From Sphingosinicella soli (GTDB lineage Bacteria; Pseudomonadota; Alphaproteobacteria; Sphingomonadales; Sphingomonadaceae): a DNA stretch of 64,000 bases. Positions 57,145 through 64,000 of this stretch are shown piece by piece. The stretch's first letter is position 1. Each line of letters starts with the position of its first letter. Location of the stretch: NCBI RefSeq assembly GCF_014199685.1, contig NZ_JACHNZ010000001.1, forward strand, positions 124,001 through 188,000, written 5' to 3'. Below the pieces are notes generated by a model. That model saw nothing but the letters and a program-made list of their open reading frames with translations. It made no database searches and had not been told where the DNA came from. The position numbers and the translations under genes were made by a program.

Positions 57145-57894
57145 TCAGGCGGCGACTTCGGCCTGCGGCTCGGCCGCTGCGCCGAGGTCCGCGCCCAGAT
57201 CGCGCTGACGGTTCTGATTGCCGCCGAGCACCGCATCCGCGATCGCATCGCAGTAGAGGCGAATGGCGCGCGAGGCGTCATCGTTGCCCGGGATCGGGAA
57301 GGCGATGCCCGAAGGATCGCTGTTCGTGTCGAGGATGGCGATCACCGGGATGCCGAGCACGTTGGCTTCCTTGACGGCGAGGTCTTCCTTGTTCGTATCG
57401 ATCACGAACATGACGTCGGGCAGGCCGCCCATGTCGCGGATACCGCCGAGCGAGGCTTCGAACTTGTCGCGCTCGCGCGTCATCTTCAGCACTTCCTTCT
57501 TGGTGAGGCCGTGCGTGTCACCGGCAAGCTGCTCTTCGAGCTGCTTGAACTTGCGGATCGACTGCGAGATCGTCTTCCAGTTGGTGAGCATGCCGCCCAG
57601 CCAGCGGTGGTTCACGAAATGCTGGCGCGAACGGCGCGCGGCCTCCGCGATCGGATCCTGCGCCTGGCGCTTGGTGCCGACGAACAGCACCTTGCCGCCC
57701 GCCGCAACCGTGGCACGAACGAATTCGAGCGCACGCGCGAACTGCGGTACGGACTGCGACAGATCGATGATGTGAACGCCGTTGCGGTCACCGAAGATGT
57801 AAGGTTTCATCTTCGGGTTCCAGCGGTGCGTCTGGTGACCAAAGTGGGCGCCGGCTTCCAAAAGCTGCGCCATCGTGACGACGGGTGCCGCCAT
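57145..57894 (-). CDS. rpsB: 30S ribosomal protein S2
   Basis: Ribosomal protein of 249 residues starting [69 protein letters not shown] and [19 protein letters not shown] are diagnostic. GGAG lies about 8 bases before ATG. The frame stays open upstream to 58176, but that part is a shadow of the CYTH gene. Confidence 0.97.
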   Translation of the reverse strand: MAAPVVTMAQLLEAGAHFGHQTHRWNPKMKPYIFGDRNGVHIIDLSQSVPQFARALEFVRATVAAGGKVLFVGTKRQAQDPIAEAARRSRQHFVNHRWLGGMLTNWKTISQSIRKFKQLEEQLAGDTHGLTKKEVLKMTRERDKFEASLGGIRDMGGLPDVMFVIDTNKEDLAVKEANVLGIPVIAILDTNSDPSGIAFPIPGNDDASRAIRLYCDAIADAVLGGNQNRQRDLGADLGAAAEPQAEVAA

Positions 57895-57986
57895 AATCGT
57901 TTCTCCTTCCGGTTTTACCTCGATGCAGGAGGAAGGCAGCAGGCTGCCCACCGGATATGTTCCCGCATCTGTGGAATGCCGCGCCC

Positions 57987-58472
57987 TTAACGCCGCGCGG
58001 CGGCAAAAGCAAGAGGCAGCCCGTGCACGGCGAGCGCGGCATTGTAGTAGTGCGGATCGGCGGTCACCTCGCGGCCGAGCCAATCCGGGCGGATAACGGC
58101 CTCGTCCTCGCGCTCCAGCTCGCATTCGGCGATCACGAGGCCGGAGAGTTCGCCTTCGAAAACGTCGACCTCCCAAAGCCGGTCGCCTGCCATGACGTCA
58201 TATCGGCGCTTGGCGAGAAGACGCCCGCTGCGCAGCGCAATCAGCCCGCGCGCGTCTTCGAGCGGAACCTCATATTCGAACTCGTCGCGGGACAGGCCTG
58301 AAACGCGGCCCTTGATGGTGAGCCTGCCGCTGTTTTCGTCGATGATGCGGACGCGCACCGAGGCATGCTCGCCGCGCGCGATATAGGCCTGCGCCATCGC
58401 CCGGCTGCGCACGACGCCCGCGCGCCAGCCGTCGCCCGCCACGAGGAACTTGCGCTCGATCTCGCGGCCCAT
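57987..58472 (-). CDS. CYTH-domain protein
   Basis: A 161-residue protein starting [17 protein letters not shown]: the EIERKF motif is the hallmark of the CYTH (triphosphate tunnel) fold, followed by alternating basic and acidic strands ([30 protein letters not shown]). Stand-alone members hydrolyse inorganic triphosphate or polyphosphates. Its ATG overlaps the stop of the CHAD gene by one base, so the two products are made together. Confidence 0.92.
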   Translation of the reverse strand: MGREIERKFLVAGDGWRAGVVRSRAMAQAYIARGEHASVRVRIIDENSGRLTIKGRVSGLSRDEFEYEVPLEDARGLIALRSGRLLAKRRYDVMAGDRLWEVDVFEGELSGLVIAECELEREDEAVIRPDWLGREVTADPHYYNAALAVHGLPLAFAAARR

Positions 58473-59335
58473 CAGGCGGCCTCGCGCCAGCCGTTCCACG
58501 CGCGTTCCCAGCGGCGGAGGCGCGATGTGCAGGGCTCCTCGAACAGCACGGCGCCGAGCTTCAGCGCTTCCTGTTCCAGTGCGCGGCGCCGTTCGATCGC
58601 CGCCTTTTCCAGCTGCCGCAGCGGCTTTTCCCGGCGGCGCTGAAGCCGTGCCTCCAGCGCGCAGAGATCGTGCTGCTCACCCAGAAGCGTCCCGAGCCGG
58701 CCCAGCATTTCGCCGCGCGCGGCAAGGCCCGGATCGCTTTCGTTCAGCAGCCGCACCTGAAAACCGTGATCCTTGATGTGCTTGCGCCATTCGTGGAACG
58801 TCTCGATGTCGCCGCCCCCCGCCTCCGCCATCAGCGCCACCGCTTTTTTGCAGGTGCGCCGAAGCCCCTTGCGCAGCGCGCCGAAGCCCTCGCGTTCGAT
58901 CCGCCAGCCTGCCGACGCCTTGCGCAGCGCGATCAGCCTCTTGCGGGTATCTTCGAGCACGGCGCCGCGCACGCGCGCCGCTGAGGTCTGCGCTTCGGCC
59001 TCAAGTTCCGCCCGGAACGCTGCGATCGCCTTGCCGCCATCGGGCGCGATGTCGTTGAAGGTCGCGAGCAGCACCTGCGCCTCGCGCACCTCCGCCAGCC
59101 GCCCGGCAAGCGTGCGAAGCGCGCCGTTCGCGTCCGCATAGCAGGGAAAGCCTGCACGCAGCAGCCGCAGAAGCGCGCGGATACGCTTGGTCGCGGTTCG
59201 GACGCCGTGGACGCTGCGTTCAAGATCAGCGTCCGCCGATGCAAGCGCCGCGAGCGCGCCTTCAAGCTGTTCCGCCGCGATCCGCCGCAGCGCCGCCTCG
59301 ACGTTCGCATCGCCGGACGTGAAACGATAGGCCAT
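58472..59335 (-). CDS. CHAD-domain protein
   Basis: An all-helical protein of 287 residues with conserved basic and histidine positions: ERSVHGVRTATKRIRALLRLLR in the first repeat and TFHEWRKHIKDHGFQVRLLNES in the second. CHAD domains bind inorganic polyphosphate and are usually fused to a CYTH domain; here they are separate, overlapping genes. It is the first gene of the minus-strand run before rpsB. Confidence 0.92.
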   Translation of the reverse strand: MAYRFTSGDANVEAALRRIAAEQLEGALAALASADADLERSVHGVRTATKRIRALLRLLRAGFPCYADANGALRTLAGRLAEVREAQVLLATFNDIAPDGGKAIAAFRAELEAEAQTSAARVRGAVLEDTRKRLIALRKASAGWRIEREGFGALRKGLRRTCKKAVALMAEAGGGDIETFHEWRKHIKDHGFQVRLLNESDPGLAARGEMLGRLGTLLGEQHDLCALEARLQRRREKPLRQLEKAAIERRRALEQEALKLGAVLFEEPCTSRLRRWERAWNGWREAA

Positions 59336-59389
59336 AGATCGATGCCGCTCCGCCTGGTTTCAGCAGGCTGCTATAGGCGCTCGGCGCAC

Positions 59390-59429
59390 AAAAAAAAACG
59401 GCGGACGCAAACTCAATGCGTTCCGCCGT
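59390..59429 (-). terminator. Rho-independent terminator after ispE
   Basis: Read on the minus strand: ACGGCGGA (59429-59422), with three further pairs inside, a 9-base loop, the complementary arm (59405-59398) and a run of nine T (59398-59390). It ends transcription of the TPR-ispE unit and insulates the CHAD/rpsB cluster. Confidence 0.9.
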
Positions 59430-59622
59430 CAGTTTCTCGGTGTGGGCCAGCTCAGGCAATCGACCCAGACCGAAAGCTGCGGGGCCTGTCCATACAGACA
59501 TCCTCGCGCTGCCGATCCTGCCGCAGCAAAGCCGGTGCCAACATATTCAATCGTTTGAAATCAACAGCTTGCCGGTGACGTCACATTCAGGCACCTGTGC
59601 CGCCTGCCCTGTTTCGGGACAG

Positions 59623-60468
59623 TCAGTGCAGCCGGCCCGCCGCCACCCACCAGTCCGGGTACGCCGCTGCAATCGCGGCGCGCGCGGCCTGCGCATCCGA
59701 AGGCAAGTCGAAGAGGGCAAAGCACGTCGCGCCGGAACCGGACATGCGCGAAAGCGAGGCGCCGAAACCGTCCAGAGCACCCAGAACCGTGCCGATCGCC
59801 GGGCAAAGCGACACCGCGGCAGCTTCCAGATCGTTGCGGCCTGCCTGTGCCGCGGCGAGCGGCGGCCCCTCGGCGAGCGGTCCCCGGTCGATGCCGTCCC
59901 ACGCCGCGAACACCGCCCCGGTTGCGAGCGGGAGGCCAGGATTGACGAGCAGCACCGATTTGCCGCGCAGATCGTCGTCCGCGAGCGCGCGAAGCCGTTC
60001 CCCCGCGCCGTCGCCGCGCTGGGTTCGGCTGCCGACGCAGGCGGGCACGTCCGCGCCGAGCGTGGCGGCGATCGCGCGCAGCGCGGTTTCGTCCGCGCCG
60101 ATGTTCCAGAAACGGTTCAGCAGCCGCAGCGCCGCCGCCGCATCCGCCGATCCGCCGCCGATGCCGGAGGCGACCGGCAGGCGCTTGTCGAGCGCAAGCG
60201 CCGCGCCCGCTTTGATCCCGCAGGCTTCGGCAAGGGCGGCGGCAGCGCGCAGCACCAGATTGCCGCCGTCCACCGGCAGGCCGGCACCGAACCGCCCGGC
60301 GATCGTCAGCGTGACGTCATCGGCAGCGCGAACGGCGAGCCCGTCGCCGAAATCCGCGAACGCGAAGATCGTTTCGATGTCGTGGTAGCCGTCCGCGCGG
60401 CGGCGGCGCACGTGGAGCGCGAGGTTGATCTTCGCCCAGCCGGTCTCGGCGGCCGTGTCGCCGGTCAC
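59623..60468 (-). CDS. ispE: 4-diphosphocytidyl-2-C-methyl-D-erythritol kinase
   Basis: GHMP kinase of 281 residues from GTG 60468. It has GWAKINLALHVRRRRADGYHD at the N-terminus and the ATP-binding loop PVASGIGGGSADA (98-110); the third GHMP block is MSGSGATCFALF. It performs the step between the IspD and IspF activities. The GTG overlaps the TPR gene stop by four bases; the longer upstream frame is not coding. Confidence 0.94.
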   Translation of the reverse strand: MTGDTAAETGWAKINLALHVRRRRADGYHDIETIFAFADFGDGLAVRAADDVTLTIAGRFGAGLPVDGGNLVLRAAAALAEACGIKAGAALALDKRLPVASGIGGGSADAAAALRLLNRFWNIGADETALRAIAATLGADVPACVGSRTQRGDGAGERLRALADDDLRGKSVLLVNPGLPLATGAVFAAWDGIDRGPLAEGPPLAAAQAGRNDLEAAAVSLCPAIGTVLGALDGFGASLSRMSGSGATCFALFDLPSDAQAARAAIAAAYPDWWVAAGRLH

Positions 60469-62135
60469 TTCTTCGCCGTATCCTTCAGCGCAAGATCGAG
60501 CCCGTAGTCGTACTTGGCTTCCAGCGTTTCGATCCGCTCGGGCGTCGGCCCGGCGTCGAGCGCGGCCTTCCAGCGGTGGCGCGCCTCGATGCGGCGTCCC
60601 ACCATCCAGTAGGCGTCCCCCAGATGCTCGGTGATGACGGGATCGTCCGCGACAGCGGCCACCGCCTGCTCCAGCGTCGCGGCGGCGGCGGCGTATTCGC
60701 CCGCCTGATACTGCGCCCAGCCGAGCGAATCGGTGATGTAGCCGTCCTCCGGCGCGAGCGCGTGCGCCTTTTCGATCAGCATGCGCGCCTCGGGCGTGGA
60801 AAGCCCGCGATCGAGCAGGGCATAGCCGAGATAGTTGAGCAGCGTCGCGTCGCCCGGCTGCAGGCGGACCGCTTCGCGCAGCGCGGCTTCCGCTTCGGGC
60901 CACATCCCGCCCTGCTCCAGCGCGGAGCCCTTCAGGAAATGCAGCCGCCAGACGATCGCCGGATCGGCGGGGCCGATCGCGAGCGCCTTGTCGTAAGCCG
61001 CTGCGGCTTCAGGAAAGCGCTTCGCCGATTGCAGCGCATCGCCGTAGCGCGCCATGTCCTCGGCGCTGGCGTCCGGGGCGTTTGCGGCGTTTTCCAGCAG
61101 CTGCATCGCTTCGGGCTCGCGGTCGAGGCGCGTGAGGATCGCCGCCTCCTGCCCCCGCGCCAGCGCTTTCTCTTCATCGCCGCCCGGCACCTTGCGAACC
61201 GCATCGAGCGCCGCTTCGTAACGCTCTGATGTGGCAAGCAATTCCGATGTCAGAAACCAGCCCGACGCCTGCTCGGGCGCCAGCATCGTCGCGATGCGCG
61301 CCAGCGTGAGCGCGACAGGGATCGGCCGCTCGCGCGACAGGTCCGCCGCCATGCGCAGCGCGAGTAGCGCGACGCCTTCACGGGCATTCGCGGGGATGCC
61401 AAGGATGGGCGTGCCTGCGGCAAGCGCGGCTTTCGCGGCCTCGACATCGGTATGCGCCGCCGATGCGCTCAGCCGCTTCAGCGCCTCTTCGGGCTGCTTT
61501 TCGGCTTGCAGCGCGCGCGCCGACGCAATCCGCATGCGGATGTTGCGGCCGCCGTCTTCCTTTGAAAGCTCATCATAAATTTCAGCAGCTTCCGCATATT
61601 TCCTTGCGTTGAACAGCAGGTGAGCGCGATGCTCCAGCACATAGGTTCGCGCAAAGCCGTCCAGCTGTTCGGGGGCGAGCTTGCGGAGACCTTCGGTGGT
61701 CTTGCCCCGCGCCTGCGCGATCCAGGCGTCGATGATCGGCACGATGAAGCTGCCGAACCCCGCATCGGTAAGCCGCGCCGTGGCTTCGCGGGCGTCGTTC
61801 CATTTGCGCGCCTTGATGGCGTCTGCAACGAGCAGCAGCGTGACGCCGCTGTCGAAACGGTCCTGCCGGGCCAGCCGCTCGCCGACGCTTACGGCAAGCG
61901 CCTCGTCGCCCGCCGCGATGGCCAGATCGAATGTCTGGCGCAGCAGCTGCGGATCGTCGGGCGCATAGGTGAGCGCGCCTGCGAAATACTCCGCCGCGCG
62001 GCCCAGCTCGCCGTTCGCCAGCGCAAGATGGCCCTGCACGTAGCTGCCGTAATCCGCCTCCCGCGTCGACATCATCGTCGCGTGCGCCGCAGGCGCGGCG
62101 AGCGATGCGAGAAGGAAGGCTACGGCTGCACGCAT
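60465..62135 (-). CDS. Exported tetratricopeptide-repeat protein
   Basis: A 556-residue protein with a signal peptide (MRAAVAFLLASLAAPAAHA) and many TPR-like helical pairs from about 30 to 530. Clear TPR units near the C-terminus include AAAAYDKALAIGPADPAIVWRLHFLKGSALEQ and AALREAVRLQPGDATLLNYLGYALLDRG. TPR arrays mediate protein binding; in the periplasm this could serve envelope assembly. No enzymatic motif is visible. It is 10 bases after the ETF-QO gene and overlaps ispE. Confidence 0.9.
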   Translation of the reverse strand: MRAAVAFLLASLAAPAAHATMMSTREADYGSYVQGHLALANGELGRAAEYFAGALTYAPDDPQLLRQTFDLAIAAGDEALAVSVGERLARQDRFDSGVTLLLVADAIKARKWNDAREATARLTDAGFGSFIVPIIDAWIAQARGKTTEGLRKLAPEQLDGFARTYVLEHRAHLLFNARKYAEAAEIYDELSKEDGGRNIRMRIASARALQAEKQPEEALKRLSASAAHTDVEAAKAALAAGTPILGIPANAREGVALLALRMAADLSRERPIPVALTLARIATMLAPEQASGWFLTSELLATSERYEAALDAVRKVPGGDEEKALARGQEAAILTRLDREPEAMQLLENAANAPDASAEDMARYGDALQSAKRFPEAAAAYDKALAIGPADPAIVWRLHFLKGSALEQGGMWPEAEAALREAVRLQPGDATLLNYLGYALLDRGLSTPEARMLIEKAHALAPEDGYITDSLGWAQYQAGEYAAAAATLEQAVAAVADDPVITEHLGDAYWMVGRRIEARHRWKAALDAGPTPERIETLEAKYDYGLDLALKDTAKK

Positions 62136-62145
62136 GGGAACCTCG

Positions 62146-63798
62146 CTACATGTTGGGATAATTGGGCCCGCCGCCGCCTTCGGGCGTCACCCAGTTGATG
62201 TTCTGCGTCGGATCCTTGATGTCGCACGTCTTGCAGTGGACGCAGTTCTGCGCGTTGATCTGGAAGCGCGGATTGCCCTCTTCCTCGCCGATCACCTCGT
62301 AAACGCCCGCCGGGCAATACCGCTGCGCGGGTTCGTCGTAGAGCGGCAGATTGTACGCGATCGGGATCGACGGGTCTTTCAGCTGCAGGTGGACGGGCTG
62401 GTCTTCCTCGTGGTTCGTGTTCGAAAGGAACACGGATGAAAGACGGTCGAAGGTCAGCACGCCGTCGGGCTTGGGATAATCCGGCTTCTTGCAGTGCTCC
62501 TTGCGCCAGAGCTGCTCGTTATCCCGGTGGTGCTTCATCGTGAACGGCAGGCGGATGCCGTACTGTTCGAACCACATGCTGGCGCCCGCAAGCATCGTTC
62601 CCACGAAATTGCCGAATTTTTCAACCAGCGGGAGCGTGTTGCGGACGATGAAGAGTTCCTTCTTCACCCAGCTTTCGTCGTAAGCGGCGGTGTAGGCCGA
62701 AAGCTCGTCGTTCGCGCGGCCTGCAGTCACCGCCTCGAAGGCCGCGTCCGCCGCCATGATGCCGGTCTTGATCGCGGTGTGCGACCCCTTGATGCGCGGC
62801 ACGTTGACGAAACCCGCCGCGCAGCCGACGAGCGCGCCGCCGGGAAACACCAGCTTCGGCACGGACTGATAGCCGCCGTCGTTGATGGCGCGCGCGCCGT
62901 AGGACACGCGGCGTGCGCCTTTCAGCATTTTCGCGATCTGCGGGTGCGTTTTCCAGCGCTGCATTTCGTGGAACGGCGAGAGATGCGGGTTGCGGTAGTT
63001 CAGCCACGTGACGAAGCCGAGCGCGATCTGGTTGTTCGCCTGATGGTAGATGAAGCCGCCGCCGTTCGCATCGTCGAGCGGCCAGCCCTGCGTGTGGATG
63101 ACCGTGCCTTCGTCGTGGTTGTCCGGGTCGACATCCCACAGTTCTTTTATACCAAGTCCATAGACTTGCGGCTCGCTGTTCGCATCGAGCGCGAAGCGTT
63201 TTTTCAGCTGCTTGGTCAGGTTGCCGCGCACGCCTTCGGCAAAGAAGGTGTATTTGGCATGGAGTTCAAGGCCGGGCTGATACGACGGCTTGCGGCTGCC
63301 GTCGCGCGCGACGCCGAAGTCGCCGGTGGCGACGCCGCGCACTGCACCGTTCTCGTCGAACAGCACTTCCGCAGCGGGGAATCCGGGGAAAATCTCGACT
63401 CCGAGCGCTTCGGCCTGAGACGCAAGCCAGCGGCAGAGGTTGCCGAGGCTGCCGGTGTAGCAGCCGTCATTGTCCATGAACGGCGGCAGCAGAATATGCG
63501 GAAACTCGAACTTCCGGGTCTTGGTCAGGATCCAGTGGTGGTTGGACGACACCTCGACCGTCATCGGATGCCCGTCCATCTCGCGCCAGTCGGGTAGCAG
63601 CTCATCGAGGCCGCGCGGATCGAACACCGCGCCCGAAAGGATATGCGCGCCGATCTCGGAGCCCTTTTCGAGCACGCAGACCGAAATCTCCTGTCCGGCA
63701 GTCTGCGCGCGCTGTTTCAGCCGTATTGCCGACGCGAGACCTGCCGGTCCGCCGCCGACGATGACGACATCATAGGCCATCGATTCGCGTTCGCTCAT
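62146..63798 (-). CDS. Electron transfer flavoprotein-ubiquinone oxidoreductase
   Basis: Inner-membrane-associated FAD/4Fe-4S enzyme of 550 residues. The FAD motif is VVIVGGGPAGLASAIRL (about 10-26). The C-terminal cluster-binding region contains NCVHCKTCDIKDPTQNI. Family blocks GAVFDPRGLDELLPDW and GVRGNLTKQLKKRF are present. It passes electrons from ETF to ubiquinone, downstream of acyl-CoA dehydrogenases such as the isovaleryl-CoA dehydrogenase in this window. Confidence 0.96.
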   Translation of the reverse strand: MSERESMAYDVVIVGGGPAGLASAIRLKQRAQTAGQEISVCVLEKGSEIGAHILSGAVFDPRGLDELLPDWREMDGHPMTVEVSSNHHWILTKTRKFEFPHILLPPFMDNDGCYTGSLGNLCRWLASQAEALGVEIFPGFPAAEVLFDENGAVRGVATGDFGVARDGSRKPSYQPGLELHAKYTFFAEGVRGNLTKQLKKRFALDANSEPQVYGLGIKELWDVDPDNHDEGTVIHTQGWPLDDANGGGFIYHQANNQIALGFVTWLNYRNPHLSPFHEMQRWKTHPQIAKMLKGARRVSYGARAINDGGYQSVPKLVFPGGALVGCAAGFVNVPRIKGSHTAIKTGIMAADAAFEAVTAGRANDELSAYTAAYDESWVKKELFIVRNTLPLVEKFGNFVGTMLAGASMWFEQYGIRLPFTMKHHRDNEQLWRKEHCKKPDYPKPDGVLTFDRLSSVFLSNTNHEEDQPVHLQLKDPSIPIAYNLPLYDEPAQRYCPAGVYEVIGEEEGNPRFQINAQNCVHCKTCDIKDPTQNINWVTPEGGGGPNYPNM

Positions 63799-63929
63799 GG
63801 CTTCCTTCCCTTTCCCCCGTTTGCAACTCTAGCCGTGCGCCTTATTGCAGACGACACAATAATGGTTTTGGCGGGTTTGATAGGTCGCGAGGCCTGCCTT
63901 GGCCAGAGCGTATTGAAGAGTTGAGGAAG

Positions 63930-64000
63930 ATGCGAGTGCTGGACGGCAACGAGCGCGATGAACTCCTCGCCACTCTCGGCTGGTGGGTCGAGGCGGGCGT
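63930..64000 (+). CDS. Probable uracil-DNA glycosylase, 5' fragment
   Basis: Only the first 23 codons are in the window (MRVLDGNERDELLATLGWWVEAGV). The WWVEAGV segment resembles the N-terminus of family 4/5 uracil-DNA glycosylases of sphingomonads, which often lie divergent from the ETF-quinone oxidoreductase gene. An in-frame TTG at 63921 is an alternative start. The evidence is thin because the catalytic part is outside the window. Confidence 0.4.
   Translation, partial: MRVLDGNERDELLATLGWWVEAG

Noticed and set aside
57895-58176. N-terminal extension of rpsB by 94 codons
   Set aside because: The extension overlaps the CYTH gene in another frame. Ribosomal protein S2 begins at [12 protein letters not shown], and a proper Shine-Dalgarno lies just before that ATG.

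Overview
This window is a GC-rich chromosomal segment of an alphaproteobacterium, most likely of the order Sphingomonadales. Three things point there. The gene orders are alphaproteobacterial: ftsB-pdhA-pdhB-pdhC-lpd, ispDF | dusB-ntrB-ntrC-ntrY-ntrX-hfq-hflX | mazG, and rpsB-tsf-pyrH-frr-uppS-cdsA-dxr-rseP-bamA-ompH-fabZ. IspD and IspF are fused and PdhB carries a lipoyl domain. The usual lpxD/lpxA genes are absent between ompH and fabZ, which fits sphingomonads, whose outer membrane uses glycosphingolipids in place of lipid A. No prophage, insertion sequence, CRISPR array or secretion island was seen. The content is mainly housekeeping with small accessory insertions.

Layout. 1-5.5 kb: 3' end of an FtsB-like gene, then the whole pyruvate dehydrogenase complex. 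5.5-6.1 kb: a VapBC-like toxin-antitoxin pair with a perfect inverted repeat upstream. 6.2-10 kb: carbonic anhydrase, lipA with a START-domain gene, pncC and ispDF. 10-19.8 kb: dusB, the two nitrogen two-component systems, hfq, hflX and convergent mazG. 20-30.9 kb: a phospholipase D, a retropepsin-like protease, an MBL hydrolase, tatD-metG-holB-tmk-dacA, then cell-wall genes (M55 D-aminopeptidase, RlpA, MltB). 30.9-34.3 kb: tRNA-Ser(TGA), small stress-type genes including a DUF2171 gene behind a near-perfect EcfG promoter, a DUF1328 gene, UPF0114, pirin and rpmE. 34.4-39 kb: a cobalamin riboswitch driving btuB-btuF-btuC-btuD. 38.9-46.1 kb: a LysR regulator divergent from a leucine/isovalerate degradation operon that carries an atypical low-GC gene. 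46.1-47.2 kb: exported RidA-like protein and mobA. 47.2-59.3 kb: the long minus-strand fabZ-to-rpsB envelope/translation cluster, then CYTH and CHAD genes. 59.6-64 kb: ispE, a TPR protein, ETF-ubiquinone oxidoreductase and the start of a probable uracil-DNA glycosylase.

How the genes work together. Isovaleryl-CoA dehydrogenase (44.9 kb) should pass electrons through ETF to the ETF-quinone oxidoreductase at the end of the window. LipA makes the lipoyl groups needed by PdhB and PdhC. Four MEP-pathway activities (dxr, ispD, ispF, ispE) and uppS lie in the window, linking isoprenoid supply to the wall precursors handled by DacA, MltB and RlpA. NtrC carries the sigma-54 contact loop while NtrX does not, so the two response regulators probably act on different RNA polymerase holoenzymes.

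All function calls rest on reading motifs and gene order by eye. No database search was run.
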